From positions 1 to 64,000 of the forward strand of contig NZ_CAAGHK010000063.1 in NCBI RefSeq assembly GCF_900769625.1: 64,000 bases of DNA. The letters run 5' to 3'. Below the pieces are notes generated by a model. It searched no databases and was not told the DNA's origin. It was given only the letters and a program-made list of their open reading frames with translations. Shown in pieces: positions 1 to 9,789 of this stretch; positions within the stretch are counted from its first letter, which is position 1, and every line of letters starts with the position of its first letter. A program made the position numbers and the translations under genes. Source of the stretch: an uncultured Clostridium sp. GTDB taxonomy: Bacteria; Bacillota; Clostridia; Clostridiales; Clostridiaceae.

Positions 1-81
1 CCCTTATTAAAATTACTATACTAAAATTCTAGCAAGGTGAGCCTGCTTCCGCTAGGCGTAAAATCTTTTACGCTTACATAC

Positions 82-121
82 AAAAAAAGAGAAACCGCAT
101 CTTTTCCGATTTGATTTCTCC
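82..121 (-). terminator. Intrinsic terminator after tyrA
   Basis: On the minus strand, downstream of the tyrA stop codon, GAGAAATC and GGTTTCTC can pair and are followed directly by a run of seven T. This would end the aroD-aroF-tyrA transcript. A second short hairpin (GCGTAAAA/TTTTACGC, 56-73) lies just beyond it. Confidence 0.6.
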
Positions 122-191
122 AAATATATTCATCATAATAATATTTTTTCTGCAATAATAATCTCAAAACAAGATTTCACTCTTATTATCT

Positions 192-1025
192 TTATAGTCT
201 TTCACGTCTTGCAGTAGATTTTATAAACAGTTTTTTTAATGATTCCTTATCATTATTTTTTATAGCATTTTTTATTTTATCAAGCTCAATTTCAAAATTA
301 TCAATAGATTTAAGTAGGTTTTCCTTATTGCCAAGAAATAATTCGCTCCACAAATCTTCATTTATGTTTGCAATTCTAGTTAAATCTCTGTAACTGTCAC
401 CTATAAAACTTCCTGTTTCTCTACCTTCTACATCACTGTTCACAAGTGCAACAGCAAGAGTATGAGGAAGCTGGCTTGTGTAGCCAATCATTTCATCATG
501 ATATTCTGGTGTAATTCTTCTTACTCTCTTAAATCCTAATTTGTATACTAAATTTTCTATCAAAGCAATATTTTCAGGCTTATTTCTTTCTACTGGAGTT
601 ATGATATAATTTGCTCCATTAAAAACTTCTGCACTTGCAAAATCTATACCTTTCTTTTCTCTTCCCGCCATAGGATGTCCAAAAACAAAATCTATATTTG
701 AAGGAAGTATTTTTACTACATCTTCGATAAATAATTTTTTTATTCCTGTTGCATCTGTTATTACTGCACCATCTTTAAAATTATACTTGTTATCTAATAT
801 AAATTTCTTAACAAGCCTTGGATATAATGAAATTATTATTAAATCAGCATCCTTTAAAACCTTATCTCCAGTTGTAAAACCTTCCTTTATAAGTCCCTGT
901 TCTTCTGCTTTTCTTAATGATTCTTCATTTATATCAATTCCATAAACATCATTAAAACCTGCTTTTTTTAGTGCCATGGTAAATGATCCGCCAATTACCC
1001 CAAGACCTACTACTACTATTCTCAT
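192..1025 (-). CDS. tyrA: Prephenate dehydrogenase
   Basis: Oxidative decarboxylation of prephenate to 4-hydroxyphenylpyruvate with NAD(P)+, the committed step to tyrosine, in the cytoplasm. The 277-residue protein opens with a Rossmann dinucleotide motif (GLGVIGGS, residues 7-14). It has the family signatures GHPMAGREKKG (116-126) and HDEMIGYTSQLPH (176-188). There is no fused chorismate mutase or clear C-terminal ACT domain, so it is a short monofunctional form. The start is supported by a GGGGGG ribosome binding site. It is the last gene of the aromatic cluster, with a terminator following, and is separated from the upstream DAHP synthase gene by a full-length copy of the intergenic repeat. 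Confidence 0.93.
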   Translation of the reverse strand: MRIVVVGLGVIGGSFTMALKKAGFNDVYGIDINEESLRKAEEQGLIKEGFTTGDKVLKDADLIIISLYPRLVKKFILDNKYNFKDGAVITDATGIKKLFIEDVVKILPSNIDFVFGHPMAGREKKGIDFASAEVFNGANYIITPVERNKPENIALIENLVYKLGFKRVRRITPEYHDEMIGYTSQLPHTLAVALVNSDVEGRETGSFIGDSYRDLTRIANINEDLWSELFLGNKENLLKSIDNFEIELDKIKNAIKNNDKESLKKLFIKSTARRERL

Positions 1026-1044
1026 TTTTATATGCCCCCCTTTT

Positions 1045-1162
1045 CAGTTAATAGTTGAAAATTGAAAGTTGAGAGTTAGCTGATGATTTTGCTAAAGCAA
1101 AATCTATACAATATATAATCAAAAAGCTGTAAGCTTTTTTACTTAAACTATCAACTGTCAAT
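1045..1162. repeat. Full-length hairpin-containing intergenic repeat (copy A)
   Basis: The left end (1045-1078) is made of AGTTGAAAATTGAAAGTTGA-type words, and the right end (1144-1162) is the complementary ACTATCAACTGTCAATTG type. Inside each end lies a perfect hairpin: GATTTTGC/GCAAAATC at 1084-1103 and AAAAAGCT/AGCTTTTT at about 1120-1139. The symmetric layout (end, hairpin, spacer, hairpin, end) resembles a miniature inverted-repeat element filling the tyrA-aroF gap. Confidence 0.65.
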
Positions 1163-1165
1163 TGT

Positions 1166-2179
1166 TTAAATTTGTTTGTCTTCTAATTCTGCTACTGCTT
1201 TTACTTTTTTCATTAACGAATCAAATGCATCTGGTGTCAGGCTCTGCTGTCCATCGCTTAGTGCATTTTCTGGATCGTTATGCACTTCAATCATAAGTCC
1301 ATCTGCCCCACAGACAACTGCACTTTTTGCCATTGGCTCAACTAAATATGAATATCCCCCAGCATGACTTGGATCTATAATTATAGGTAAATGTGATAAC
1401 TTTTTAACTACAGGCACAGCCTGTAAATCTAAAGTATTTCTCGTAATAGTTTCAAATGTTCTTATTCCTCTTTCACATAAAATAACCTGCTCATTACCAC
1501 CAGACATTATGTATTCTGCTGACATAAGCCATTCTTCTATTGTAGCACTTAATCCCCTTTTTAATAAAACAGGTTTTCTTGTTTTACCCACCTGCTTAAG
1601 CAGATCAAAGTTCTGCATATTTCTTGCTCCGATTTGAATTACATCAACATCTTCTACAAAATTATCAATATAATCTGTAGACATTATTTCTGTAACTATT
1701 GGAAGCCCTGTTTCCTGCTTTGCTGTTTTTAACAGCTTAAGTCCTTCAAGTTCAAGCCCCTGGAAGCTGTATGGTGAAGTTCTTGGCTTAAAAGCTCCGC
1801 CTCTTAAAAAGTTTGCACCTGCTTTCTTAACCCTTTTTGCTATTTCAACTATCTGTTCCTCCGATTCTACTGAACATGGACCTGCAATTACTCCTAATCT
1901 CCCGCCTCCAATAATAGAACTGCCAACACTTACAACTGTATCTTCTGGTTTAAATAATCTATTAGCTTTCTTAAAAGGTTCCTGAACCTTCATTACTTTA
2001 TCTACACCTTTTAATCCCTGTATTTTCTTAGAATCTATCATCGAAGTATCACCTATAACTCCTAAGATATAATATGATTCTCCCTTTGAACTGTTAGTTA
2101 AAAGGCCCTTAGATTCAACCAAGTCCTTTACCTTTCTTAATTCTTCTTCTTTAGCATCTGATTTCATAACAATTATCAT
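1166..2179 (-). CDS. aroF: 3-deoxy-7-phosphoheptulonate (DAHP) synthase, copy 1
   Basis: Condenses phosphoenolpyruvate and erythrose 4-phosphate, the entry step of the shikimate pathway. The 337-residue protein has an N-terminal ferredoxin-like regulatory domain (about residues 1-75) and a class I catalytic barrel with IAGPCSVESEEQI (about 98-110) and GGAFKPRTSPYSFQG (127-141), the layout of Thermotoga-type class Ib enzymes. In those enzymes the N-terminal domain mediates aromatic amino acid feedback. A strong AGGAGG seven bases upstream fixes the start. A paralogue of the same length lies at 9790-10803, at the other end of the aro cluster. Having two copies may allow separate end-product control, which is inference. 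Confidence 0.93.
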   Translation of the reverse strand: MIIVMKSDAKEEELRKVKDLVESKGLLTNSSKGESYYILGVIGDTSMIDSKKIQGLKGVDKVMKVQEPFKKANRLFKPEDTVVSVGSSIIGGGRLGVIAGPCSVESEEQIVEIAKRVKKAGANFLRGGAFKPRTSPYSFQGLELEGLKLLKTAKQETGLPIVTEIMSTDYIDNFVEDVDVIQIGARNMQNFDLLKQVGKTRKPVLLKRGLSATIEEWLMSAEYIMSGGNEQVILCERGIRTFETITRNTLDLQAVPVVKKLSHLPIIIDPSHAGGYSYLVEPMAKSAVVCGADGLMIEVHNDPENALSDGQQSLTPDAFDSLMKKVKAVAELEDKQI

Positions 2180-2310
2180 TAGTCGTCCTCCTATACTACA
2201 TTTTTACTAATTTAGTTTACCCTACTGTACTTGTTATCCTACATTTTATAATATAAACTATTTATACGAATCTTTCAATTTAGTTTTATATCAGCTTCAT
2301 ATCAATATAT

Positions 2311-3075
2311 TTATCTGCTCTTATGCATTATCTGAAGAACTGTATTTAAATTCTCTACTCCTATCTGGCCTGGAGCTGATGCCTTCTTAGCTGCACCAAA
2401 TGTCAATACAGAACCAAAAAGTTCCCCACAAATTCTGCTTACTGAACCCATTCCCGCCATAGACATTGTTATTATCGGCTGTTCTGGATATTTCTTTTTC
2501 ATTTTATTTGTTGCAGATAATAATGTCAGTACATCATCTTCACACTGTGGCATCACTGCTATCTTAGGAAGGTCTGCTTTTAATTCTTTCATCCTGATTA
2601 GCCTTGCAACTATTTGTTCCTCTGATGGTGTCTTGAAAAAGTCATGATTTGACATAACTACTTTAACTCCACTTTCATGTGCAATTTCTACTATTTCTTT
2701 CACTAAATCATCACCTGTAAATAATTCAACATCAATTAAATCTGCCATTTTAGTCTGTGCTATTTGACAATTTAATTTTACATAATATTCAGTTGAAACT
2801 TCTATTTCTCCACCTTCCTTTTTATTTCTGAAGGTAAATAATATTGGAGTTTCAGATAATATTTTTCTTATTTCAGATAATACTTCTTTTACTTTTTCTA
2901 TATCCTGCACATCTTCATAAAAATCTACACGCCATTCAGCTACATCAAATTTAATTTCTTTTAACCCTTTTGCTTCTTCAATTAATTCCTGATTATTTTT
3001 TCCCACTATAGGGACTGCAATTTTAGGAATTCCTTCACCAATTTTTATATTTCTGACTTCTAATATTTTAGTCAT
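2311..3075 (-). CDS. aroD: 3-dehydroquinate dehydratase, type I
   Basis: Dehydrates 3-dehydroquinate to 3-dehydroshikimate through a Schiff base. The 254-residue length and sequence fit the type I enzyme. EWRVD is at residues 47-51, the catalytic histidine lies in SNHDFF (H144), the Schiff-base lysine in PKIAVMPQ (K171), and the substrate loop in MSMAGMGSVSR (about 204-214). GGGGGAAT precedes the ATG. It follows a hairpin-plus-T-tract downstream of aroK, so it may head a sub-operon with aroF copy 1 and tyrA. Confidence 0.94.
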   Translation of the reverse strand: MTKILEVRNIKIGEGIPKIAVPIVGKNNQELIEEAKGLKEIKFDVAEWRVDFYEDVQDIEKVKEVLSEIRKILSETPILFTFRNKKEGGEIEVSTEYYVKLNCQIAQTKMADLIDVELFTGDDLVKEIVEIAHESGVKVVMSNHDFFKTPSEEQIVARLIRMKELKADLPKIAVMPQCEDDVLTLLSATNKMKKKYPEQPIITMSMAGMGSVSRICGELFGSVLTFGAAKKASAPGQIGVENLNTVLQIMHKSR

Positions 3076-3199
3076 TACTGATTCCCCCTAAAACCATATC
3101 TTCATAAAATGTATTACTTTTCTATAATTTTTGTATAACTTCAGCTCCTTAATTATTGTATGAACCTAACTCTCTATGTTTATTCTGAAAATTACATAT

Positions 3200-3234
3200 T
3201 AAAACAGACTAAGATTTATTCGTCTTAGTCTGTA
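3200..3234 (-). terminator. Hairpin with short T tract between aroK and aroD
   Basis: ACAGACTAAGA (3204-3214) pairs perfectly with TCTTAGTCTGT (3223-3233). On the minus strand the stem is followed by TTTTAATA. It may end or attenuate transcription coming from aroK before aroD. Confidence 0.6.
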
Positions 3235-3285
3235 AATCTATTAAGTAACATCCTGCAGACAGTTATCATAAAGGATTCAATAAAT

Positions 3286-3792
3286 TTACTTATCATTATT
3301 AAAAAATACTATTTCTTTGACTTCATTTACGACATCTTTTATATTTCCATCATTAATAACAACTTTATCTGCTGATTCTTTATACAATTCATATCTCTCT
3401 TCATACAAATTGAGAAGTTTCTGCTTTCCATCTTTAAGGAGAGGACGATTTGATACATCAACATCTTCAAAAATATTTTCTACAGGTCTGTCTAGAAATA
3501 TAATTATTGAATCTTCTTTTAATATCTCTATATTTTCTTTTCTTTTTACAACACCGCCGCCAGTAGATATAAGTACGTCTTTCTTCTGTGCCAGTTCCCT
3601 GCATGCCTGTGTCTCAATATTTCTGAAATACTCTTCACCTTTTTCAAAAAGCTCTGCAACAGTACTTGATGATATCTTCTCAATATAATCATCCATATCA
3701 TAAAAATTCATTTTCAATTGTTTTGATATTATTCTTCCTATTGTAGTTTTCCCACAGCCTGGCATTCCTATAAACACTATCTTACTCTTCAC
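3286..3792 (-). CDS. aroK: Shikimate kinase
   Basis: Phosphorylates shikimate at O3 using ATP. The roughly 168-residue protein has the P-loop GMPGCGKTT near its N terminus, a DMDDYIE shikimate-binding segment and the STGGGVV motif, all standard for the family. The reading frame stays open to an upstream TTG (3807) and an ATG at 3798. The GGGGG ribosome binding site is only two bases from that ATG but eight bases from the GTG at 3792, so I chose the GTG. It lies between aroE and aroD in the minus-strand aromatic cluster. Confidence 0.9.
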   Translation of the reverse strand: MKSKIVFIGMPGCGKTTIGRIISKQLKMNFYDMDDYIEKISSSTVAELFEKGEEYFRNIETQACRELAQKKDVLISTGGGVVKRKENIEILKEDSIIIFLDRPVENIFEDVDVSNRPLLKDGKQKLLNLYEERYELYKESADKVVINDGNIKDVVNEVKEIVFFNNDK

Positions 3793-3901
3793 TATCATAT
3801 CCCCCAAATATCACCATAAATAATTGATATTTTCAATATATAAATTAATAAACTGCATAATAATTTATTTCTTAATTGTCAACTGTCCCTTGTCAATTAA
3901 A

Positions 3902-4711
3902 TTAAAATTGTTCATTTATACATTTATAAACTTCTTCCAGAACATCATTGTCAATGCTCATTTCCTGCCATATTTCTTCAGCCTTAATAGCCTGTCCAAC
4001 AAGCATTCCAAGACCTCCACATATCTTTTTACCTAAATTCTGTCCTATTTCTAAAAACTTTGTCATTCTAGGGTTATATATAATATCTATTAATGTATCA
4101 AAATTTCGGATAACGTCTTCCTGTACAGGGCTTGCTTCACTTTTAGGATACATTCCAACTGGTGTAGTATTAACTAATATATGTCCCTTAATATCATTTA
4201 TATCTTCATATGTCGTATATTCAACTCTTGAATCATCATAGTCAGATTCTTCTTTTTTAGTTCTCGATACAAGATATATTTTTTCAACATATCTATCTAA
4301 AAGATAAGTTACTACTGCCTTTGATGCTCCGCCAGTTCCAAGAACCATAGCTGTTTCACCTTGTATATTAACTTTGTTTCTATCTATTATTGTTCCGAAT
4401 CCAAAATAATCTGTATTGTGCCCAGATAACTTTCCATCTTTAAGATAAATAGTATTTACGGCACCTATTTTTTCTGCCTCCTGCGATATTGAATCAAGAT
4501 ATTTCATTATTTCCTGCTTATAAGGTATTGTTACATTAGTTCCTTTTATTTTCAGCACTCTTAATGAATCGCAGACTTTGTTTACATCTTTTTTTTCTAC
4601 TTCGAAAATCTTATATGCCCCATCGATATTTAATAATTCAAAAATCTTTTCATGTATTTCTGGTGAAATACTGTGAGGAAGCTTTTCACCTAAAACTCCG
4701 TAAAAATCCAT
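3902..4711 (-). CDS. aroE: Shikimate dehydrogenase
   Basis: NADPH-dependent reduction of 3-dehydroshikimate to shikimate. The 269-residue protein has the N-terminal substrate motif LPHSISPEIH, the catalytic-lysine motif NVTIPYK, and the nucleotide-binding GTGGASKA. The C-terminal GLGMLVGQA segment is also typical. The ATG at 4711 has AAAGGAG seven bases upstream, which favours it over the adjacent GTG. It sits between pheA and aroK. A short copy of the intergenic repeat abuts its stop codon. Confidence 0.93.
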   Translation of the reverse strand: MDFYGVLGEKLPHSISPEIHEKIFELLNIDGAYKIFEVEKKDVNKVCDSLRVLKIKGTNVTIPYKQEIMKYLDSISQEAEKIGAVNTIYLKDGKLSGHNTDYFGFGTIIDRNKVNIQGETAMVLGTGGASKAVVTYLLDRYVEKIYLVSRTKKEESDYDDSRVEYTTYEDINDIKGHILVNTTPVGMYPKSEASPVQEDVIRNFDTLIDIIYNPRMTKFLEIGQNLGKKICGGLGMLVGQAIKAEEIWQEMSIDNDVLEEVYKCINEQF

Positions 4712-4807
4712 CACTATACTCCTTTCATTTAAAAATCCTATTAATCTATAACCTAATTAACTCAAATAATGTAGATATTTAAATCTAAATTCTCAGCTAT
4801 CAATTGA

Positions 4808-5962
4808 CTAAAGATTCTTTCTATATCCTCCAAGAAGCTTGAAATATGGACTATTCTGCTCAATTAGATTTAATGCAGTTATAACTTCAGGACTTTCTAT
4901 ATTTCCATCAAAGTCAACATAAAGAAAGTAGTTCCATGTTCCCTGTTCCATTGGTCTTGATTCAATTTTTATCATATTAATGTTGTTTTCTGCAAAATGA
5001 CTTAATAGTTTATATAGAGTACCTGCTTTATTATCAATTGAAAATACAACACTCACCTTGTTACATACTTCGTCAGATTCAAGATTCTTTGATATTATTA
5101 TAAATCTTGTTGTATTCTGGCTTTGATTATTTATATTTTCCTTTATTATATCAAGATGATATATTTCAGCAGCTCTCTTGCTTGCTATTGCAACTTTTGA
5201 TTTTTCCTTTAAATCGCTAACAAGTTTTGCACTTACTGATGTACTGTGAAACGGTATAAGCTTCCACTCAGGATGGCACTTAAGGAATTCTGTACTTTGT
5301 GCAAATGGCTGTGGATGAGAATAGACTTCTTTTACATCATCTAAAGTTGTACCTTTAACCCCTACTATATTCTGCTCAGCCCTTATACACTGTTCACCTA
5401 CAATATAGAATTCATATTTATATAATAGATCGTAAACCTGAGCAATTGCACCAGTAGAAGAATTCTCTATTGGCACTACACCATATTCTATTTCATCATT
5501 TTTCACAGCCATAAATACATCTTCAAACTCATCATAAGCTTTTGGATCTTTAACCTTTCCAAAATACTTAAGCATTGCCTCTTCTGTAAATGAACCTGAA
5601 ACTCCAAAGTATCCTATTTTTTTATCATCATTTTTCTTATTATGTACAATATTAATCTTCTGTAATTCTTCAATATTATTTTTTCTCTCAGCTTCCAGCA
5701 TCTTTCTATTCTGCAGCTGTCTTGAAACTGCCATTAAATCATTATAAAAATCTTTCAGCTCTCCAGCATAATCCTTGTTTTCTAAGTAATTGATGTTCTT
5801 TTCAATAACTTCATCTTCTCTTCCTCTATTAAATATTGGAAGGTTATTGTCCATTTTATGTTTTGCTACATTAAGAACAACATTCATCCTTTCTTCAAAT
5901 AATTTAGTAATTTCCTTATCTATTTCGTCAATCTGCATTCTATAGTCATCTAAATCTGCCAT
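4808..5962 (-). CDS. pheA: Bifunctional chorismate mutase/prephenate dehydratase
   Basis: Converts chorismate to prephenate and then to phenylpyruvate, the phenylalanine branch. The 384 residues divide into an N-terminal AroQ-type chorismate mutase helical domain (about 1-90), a prephenate dehydratase domain starting at KIGYFGVSGSFTEEA (about residue 114) with the TRF catalytic motif (NTTRFIII), and a C-terminal ACT domain carrying the ESRP signature (IESRPMEQG). The ACT domain is the usual site of phenylalanine feedback inhibition. AGGAG lies about 13 bases upstream of the ATG, which is long. tyrA in this window has no mutase domain, so this gene may supply prephenate for both branches. Confidence 0.94.
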   Translation of the reverse strand: MADLDDYRMQIDEIDKEITKLFEERMNVVLNVAKHKMDNNLPIFNRGREDEVIEKNINYLENKDYAGELKDFYNDLMAVSRQLQNRKMLEAERKNNIEELQKINIVHNKKNDDKKIGYFGVSGSFTEEAMLKYFGKVKDPKAYDEFEDVFMAVKNDEIEYGVVPIENSSTGAIAQVYDLLYKYEFYIVGEQCIRAEQNIVGVKGTTLDDVKEVYSHPQPFAQSTEFLKCHPEWKLIPFHSTSVSAKLVSDLKEKSKVAIASKRAAEIYHLDIIKENINNQSQNTTRFIIISKNLESDEVCNKVSVVFSIDNKAGTLYKLLSHFAENNINMIKIESRPMEQGTWNYFLYVDFDGNIESPEVITALNLIEQNSPYFKLLGGYRKNL

Positions 5963-6157
5963 CTTCTAAGTTTCGCTCCTTTGCAACATCTTAATTTATA
6001 TATAATAACTTTTCATACTAACTACTTATAAACTTCTTTAGTTTTTAAATTCTAAATTTCTTTAATTCTTTAATTTTTAAGTTTTTAAGAACTTTAGAAT
6101 CCTGTTCTATTTAATTTAATATTCAGATATTATATCAGTTTTAAATAACAAACCATT

Positions 6158-7231
6158 TTATAAAATTAAGTCAAGTATTCCAATTGCTGTTACTGCTTCA
6201 ATAACTGGAACTGCTCTCTGAACTATGCATGGATCATGTCTACCTTCAATCACAAGTTCAGAATCCTTCTTTTCTGCAATATCAATAGTTTTCTGCTTTT
6301 TAGCTATTGATGGAGTTGGCTTGATTCCTACTTTGAATAATATTGGCATTCCATTTGTTATGCCACCTGTTATTCCGCCATTATTGTTAGTATATGTTTT
6401 TACTTTATCACCATCATAATAATATTCATCGTTACACTCTGAACCTCTAAGTTCGCTCATTTCAAATCCCTTACCGAACTCAATTCCCTTTACTGCTGGT
6501 ACTGAAAACATCAAATGAGCAAGTGTTGATTCAACTGAATCAAAAAATGGATTTCCTATTCCTGCATCTATTCCAATTACAGTACATTCTATTGTTCCAC
6601 CAACAGAATCACAGTCACTTCTTGCTTCAAGAATAGTATTTCTAATCTCCTCTTCTTTTTCTAGAGATAACAAAGGAAGTTCATTTACTTTTAACTTATC
6701 TAAAAGTTCCTTTGTAAGTTCTACTTCATCAAAGCCTTTGTCATATATTTTTCCTATGCTCTTTACATGAGCTCCAATATTAATTCCTTTTTCCTGTAAA
6801 ATCTGCTTGCAAACTGCACCTGCAAAAACAAGCGGTGCTGTTATTCTTCCTGAAAAATGTCCGCCACCTCTGTAGTCATTAAAACCCTTATATCTTATGA
6901 ATCCTGGATAATCAGCATGACCTGGTCTCATTAAGTCCTTAAGCTTTCCGTAATCTTTTGAATGCTGATCACTGTTTCTTATGACTGCACATAAAGGTGT
7001 ACCAGTAGTCTTTCCTTCAAAAAAGCCACTTAATATTTCGGGTTTATCTCCTTCTTTTCTGGCAGTAGAAAGTCTGCTCTTTCCAGGTGCTCTTCTTGCC
7101 ATTTCCTTTAATATCTCATCCATATCAATTTCAGCACCAGATGGAAGACCATCAATTGTAATTCCTATTCCTGCTCCATGAGATTCTCCAAATATAGATA
7201 CTTTTAATTTATTTCCCCACATTCCACTCAT
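6158..7231 (-). CDS. aroC: Chorismate synthase
   Basis: Makes chorismate from 5-enolpyruvylshikimate 3-phosphate and requires reduced FMN. Recognised by GESHG near the N terminus, RPGHADYPG, GGHFSGRITA and the C-terminal EGRHDPC motif. An in-frame ATG exists at 7240, but GGAGG is correctly spaced for the ATG at 7231, giving 357 residues. That start lies inside the last codons of aroA (overlap 7209-7231), so the two genes are probably translationally coupled. Confidence 0.95.
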   Translation of the reverse strand: MSGMWGNKLKVSIFGESHGAGIGITIDGLPSGAEIDMDEILKEMARRAPGKSRLSTARKEGDKPEILSGFFEGKTTGTPLCAVIRNSDQHSKDYGKLKDLMRPGHADYPGFIRYKGFNDYRGGGHFSGRITAPLVFAGAVCKQILQEKGINIGAHVKSIGKIYDKGFDEVELTKELLDKLKVNELPLLSLEKEEEIRNTILEARSDCDSVGGTIECTVIGIDAGIGNPFFDSVESTLAHLMFSVPAVKGIEFGKGFEMSELRGSECNDEYYYDGDKVKTYTNNNGGITGGITNGMPILFKVGIKPTPSIAKKQKTIDIAEKKDSELVIEGRHDPCIVQRAVPVIEAVTAIGILDLIL

Positions 7232-8516
7232 CAAATACACCTCCTAGATTCTCAAAGTCTTTCCAGAATTCTGGATAAGATTTTGAAACACATTCATAAT
7301 CTTCTATTATTATAGGTTCTTCACATACTGTTGATGCAATTGCAAGTGTCATTGCTATTCTATGGTCTTTATGACTCCATACAGTACATCCTCCCTTAAG
7401 TTTTGAAACACCTTCTATTATAAGTCCATCTTCTTTTTCAGTTATCTTTGCTCCAAGTTTGTTAAGTTCTGATGTAACAGCTGCAAGTCTGTCACATTCC
7501 TTTATTCTAAGTCTTCCTGCATTTATTATTTCGGTAGTTCCATCACATAAAGTAGCTGCAAGTGAAATAACTGGAATAATATCTGGACATTGAGAACCAT
7601 CTACCACTGTATACTGCAATTTCCTCTCAACAATTCCAATAAATCCTGAATTCTTTTCTTCAATCTTAACTCCCATTCTTTGAAGAATATCAATTACTTC
7701 CTTATCTCCTTGAAGTGAATCGAGATTAAGATCATTTACAACAACTTCATTAGAAAGAGCATCACCACAAAGGAAAAATGCTGCTTGTGAATAATCGCCT
7801 TCAACTCTGTAATCTCTAGCTGTATATGTCTGATTTCCTTTAATTATAAACTCTTCATAATTATTATTTATTATTTCAACACCAAAATCCCTAATAGCAC
7901 TTAAAGTCAAATCTATATATCCTTTTGATTCCATTTCTGTAGTTATTACTATTTTAGAATCACCTTCTAAAAGAGGAAGTGTAAATAATAAACCCGTTAT
8001 GAACTGTGAGCTTATATTTCCTTTCACCTTAAATTTTCCAGCTTTAAGTTTTCCTTCAGTCTTTAAATTAAGAATTCCTTCTTTATACGAATATTTTATC
8101 CCCTGCTCATCAAAAATTTCATAATATGTGTTTAAAGGCCTTTTTCCTAGATTTCCCCTGCCTACAAATCTGTTGACTCCTTCAAATAAAGCTGCTATAG
8201 GCACCAAAAATCTAAGAGTAGAACCTGATTCATTGCAGTCTATAGTTCTTTCTGAATCTATATTGCCATTTACTTTATTGTCTGGTGACTTTATACCTAT
8301 AACTTCAAGATCGTCTCCTTTTTTAGTTATAACAGCTCCTAATGATTTCATAGCTTCTATTGTAGCTATTATGTCATCAGAATAATCTATATTAGTAACT
8401 TTACATATACCATCGCTAAGTGCAGCACATATTACTGCTCTATGCGCCATACTCTTTGATGGAGGTATTTTTACATCCCCCTTTAATTTACCAGGATAGA
8501 TTTTACAATTACCCAT
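7209..8516 (-). CDS. aroA: 5-enolpyruvylshikimate-3-phosphate synthase
   Basis: Transfers enolpyruvyl from PEP to shikimate 3-phosphate. The 435-residue protein shows the N-terminal KSMAHRAVI motif, SGSTLRF, GNLGKRPL in the PEP-binding region, and the C-terminal DHRIAMTLAI. The KSMAHR motif and overall divergence fit class II EPSP synthases, which in other bacteria tolerate glyphosate; that trait is not tested here. GAGGTG precedes the ATG. It is 13 bases from aroB upstream and overlaps aroC downstream, so it is tightly inside the operon. Confidence 0.94.
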   Translation of the reverse strand: MGNCKIYPGKLKGDVKIPPSKSMAHRAVICAALSDGICKVTNIDYSDDIIATIEAMKSLGAVITKKGDDLEVIGIKSPDNKVNGNIDSERTIDCNESGSTLRFLVPIAALFEGVNRFVGRGNLGKRPLNTYYEIFDEQGIKYSYKEGILNLKTEGKLKAGKFKVKGNISSQFITGLLFTLPLLEGDSKIVITTEMESKGYIDLTLSAIRDFGVEIINNNYEEFIIKGNQTYTARDYRVEGDYSQAAFFLCGDALSNEVVVNDLNLDSLQGDKEVIDILQRMGVKIEEKNSGFIGIVERKLQYTVVDGSQCPDIIPVISLAATLCDGTTEIINAGRLRIKECDRLAAVTSELNKLGAKITEKEDGLIIEGVSKLKGGCTVWSHKDHRIAMTLAIASTVCEEPIIIEDYECVSKSYPEFWKDFENLGGVFDEWNVGK

Positions 8517-8529
8517 TTCTACACCTCAC

Positions 8530-9582
8530 TTATTCAAAAAATTTCACACTAGTTTTTTCCAAAAATGATTTTCCTATAGATTTAAGTAATACAACCTTCA
8601 GAACATCATCAATATTTTTCTTATCTAATGATATTGTTTCTAAAATCTTTGAACTATCCTTAATTTCAACTTCATATGGAAGACCATACTGAATCAGTAT
8701 TTCCTTAATATCCTGTGAAACACCTTTTTCTGTCATGCCTTTAGCTTCTGAAATTCTGCTTATTTCATACATTCCTATAGCAACTGCTTCACCATGACTG
8801 AATTTTTTAAAGTTATAGTAAGCTTCAATTGCATGACCTAAAGTATGTCCAAAATTTAATAACATTCTTTCTCCAGTGTCTCTTTCATCATTTTCCACAA
8901 CACATCTTTTAATATAACAGCAAGTGTGAATAATTTTTTCTATATTATTCATAACATCAGCTTTAGTTTTAAGAGTCTTTAAGAAGTAGAAAAATTCTCT
9001 ATCCTTTATGCATCCATATTTAATTACTTCTGCCATTCCATCTCTATAAAATCTATCATCAAGCGTTTCTAAAACATCTGGATCGATTAAAACAAGCTTT
9101 GGATGATAAAAGCTTCCCACTAAATTTTTTCCTCTTTCAAGATCAACTGCAACCTTGCCACCTACACTGCTGTCTACTTGTGCAAGAATAGATGTCGGCA
9201 TTTGTACAAAAGCAACTCCTCTCAAAAAAGTAGAAGCTACAAATCCACCAAGATCTCCAACTACTCCTCCTCCAAGAGTTATGATAAGATCACTTCTTGT
9301 AAGTTTAAAATCAAGTAATTCATTATATACAGAAGGAAGTGTATTGAAAGACTTCGTTTCTTCACCTGGTTCCAAAGCCATTAATCTAACATCATATCCT
9401 TCATTAAGCAAACGGTTTTTTACTCTGTCTCCATAATGTGAGCCTACATTTTTATCTGTAAGTATAAATATCTTTTTACCTTTAAATACCTTCTTTATCT
9501 CAATATTTACTTCATCAAGCAGTCCTTTTCTTATTTTTATAGGATAGCTTCTTTCTCCTAAGTCAACAATTAAATCTTCCAT
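8530..9582 (-). CDS. aroB: 3-dehydroquinate synthase
   Basis: Cyclises DAHP to 3-dehydroquinate; NAD+ and metal dependent. The protein has [15 protein letters not shown] (nucleotide binding), [19 protein letters not shown], and the metal ligands in [11 protein letters not shown] and [11 protein letters not shown]. The frame extends 13 codons upstream, but GGGAGG sits five bases before the ATG at 9582, giving 350 residues. Its upstream flank is a full-length intergenic repeat separating it from DAHP synthase copy 2. Confidence 0.94.
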   Translation of the reverse strand: MEDLIVDLGERSYPIKIRKGLLDEVNIEIKKVFKGKKIFILTDKNVGSHYGDRVKNRLLNEGYDVRLMALEPGEETKSFNTLPSVYNELLDFKLTRSDLIITLGGGVVGDLGGFVASTFLRGVAFVQMPTSILAQVDSSVGGKVAVDLERGKNLVGSFYHPKLVLIDPDVLETLDDRFYRDGMAEVIKYGCIKDREFFYFLKTLKTKADVMNNIEKIIHTCCYIKRCVVENDERDTGERMLLNFGHTLGHAIEAYYNFKKFSHGEAVAIGMYEISRISEAKGMTEKGVSQDIKEILIQYGLPYEVEIKDSSKILETISLDKKNIDDVLKVVLLKSIGKSFLEKTSVKFFE

Positions 9583-9596
9583 AACATCCTCCCAGA

Positions 9597-9788
9597 TTAA
9601 TTGACAACTGACAATGAACAATTGACAATTAATGTTGAAATCATTTCATGATTTTTTTATTTTTATATCTTATCAATTATTCATTATCAAATGTCTTATA
9701 TTTAAAATTAACAATAATATATTATTAGAAATCTCCAAAAGAGATTTAACCCTAAACTGTCAATTGTCAATTTTCCATTATCAACTGA
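9597..9788. repeat. Full-length hairpin-containing intergenic repeat (copy B)
   Basis: The left end (9597-9635) carries AATTGACAACTGACAAT and ACAATTGACAATTAAT. The right end (9755-9788) is complementary in type (AACTGTCAATTGTCAAT, then TTATCAACTGA). Each end is followed inward by a hairpin: AAATCAT/ATGATTT on the left and AAATCTC/GAGATTT on the right. The right end abuts the stop codon of DAHP synthase copy 2 and the left end lies just before the aroB ribosome binding site. Confidence 0.65.
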
Positions 9789-9789
9789 C

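Noticed and set aside
3317..3688. Plus-strand open frame opposite aroK
   Set aside because: Low-complexity Ser/Phe/Thr-rich antisense shadow of a well-supported gene, with no ribosome binding site.
9583..9621. Longer N terminus for aroB
   Set aside because: The extra codons run through the ribosome binding site and the intergenic repeat; the ATG at 9582 is better placed.
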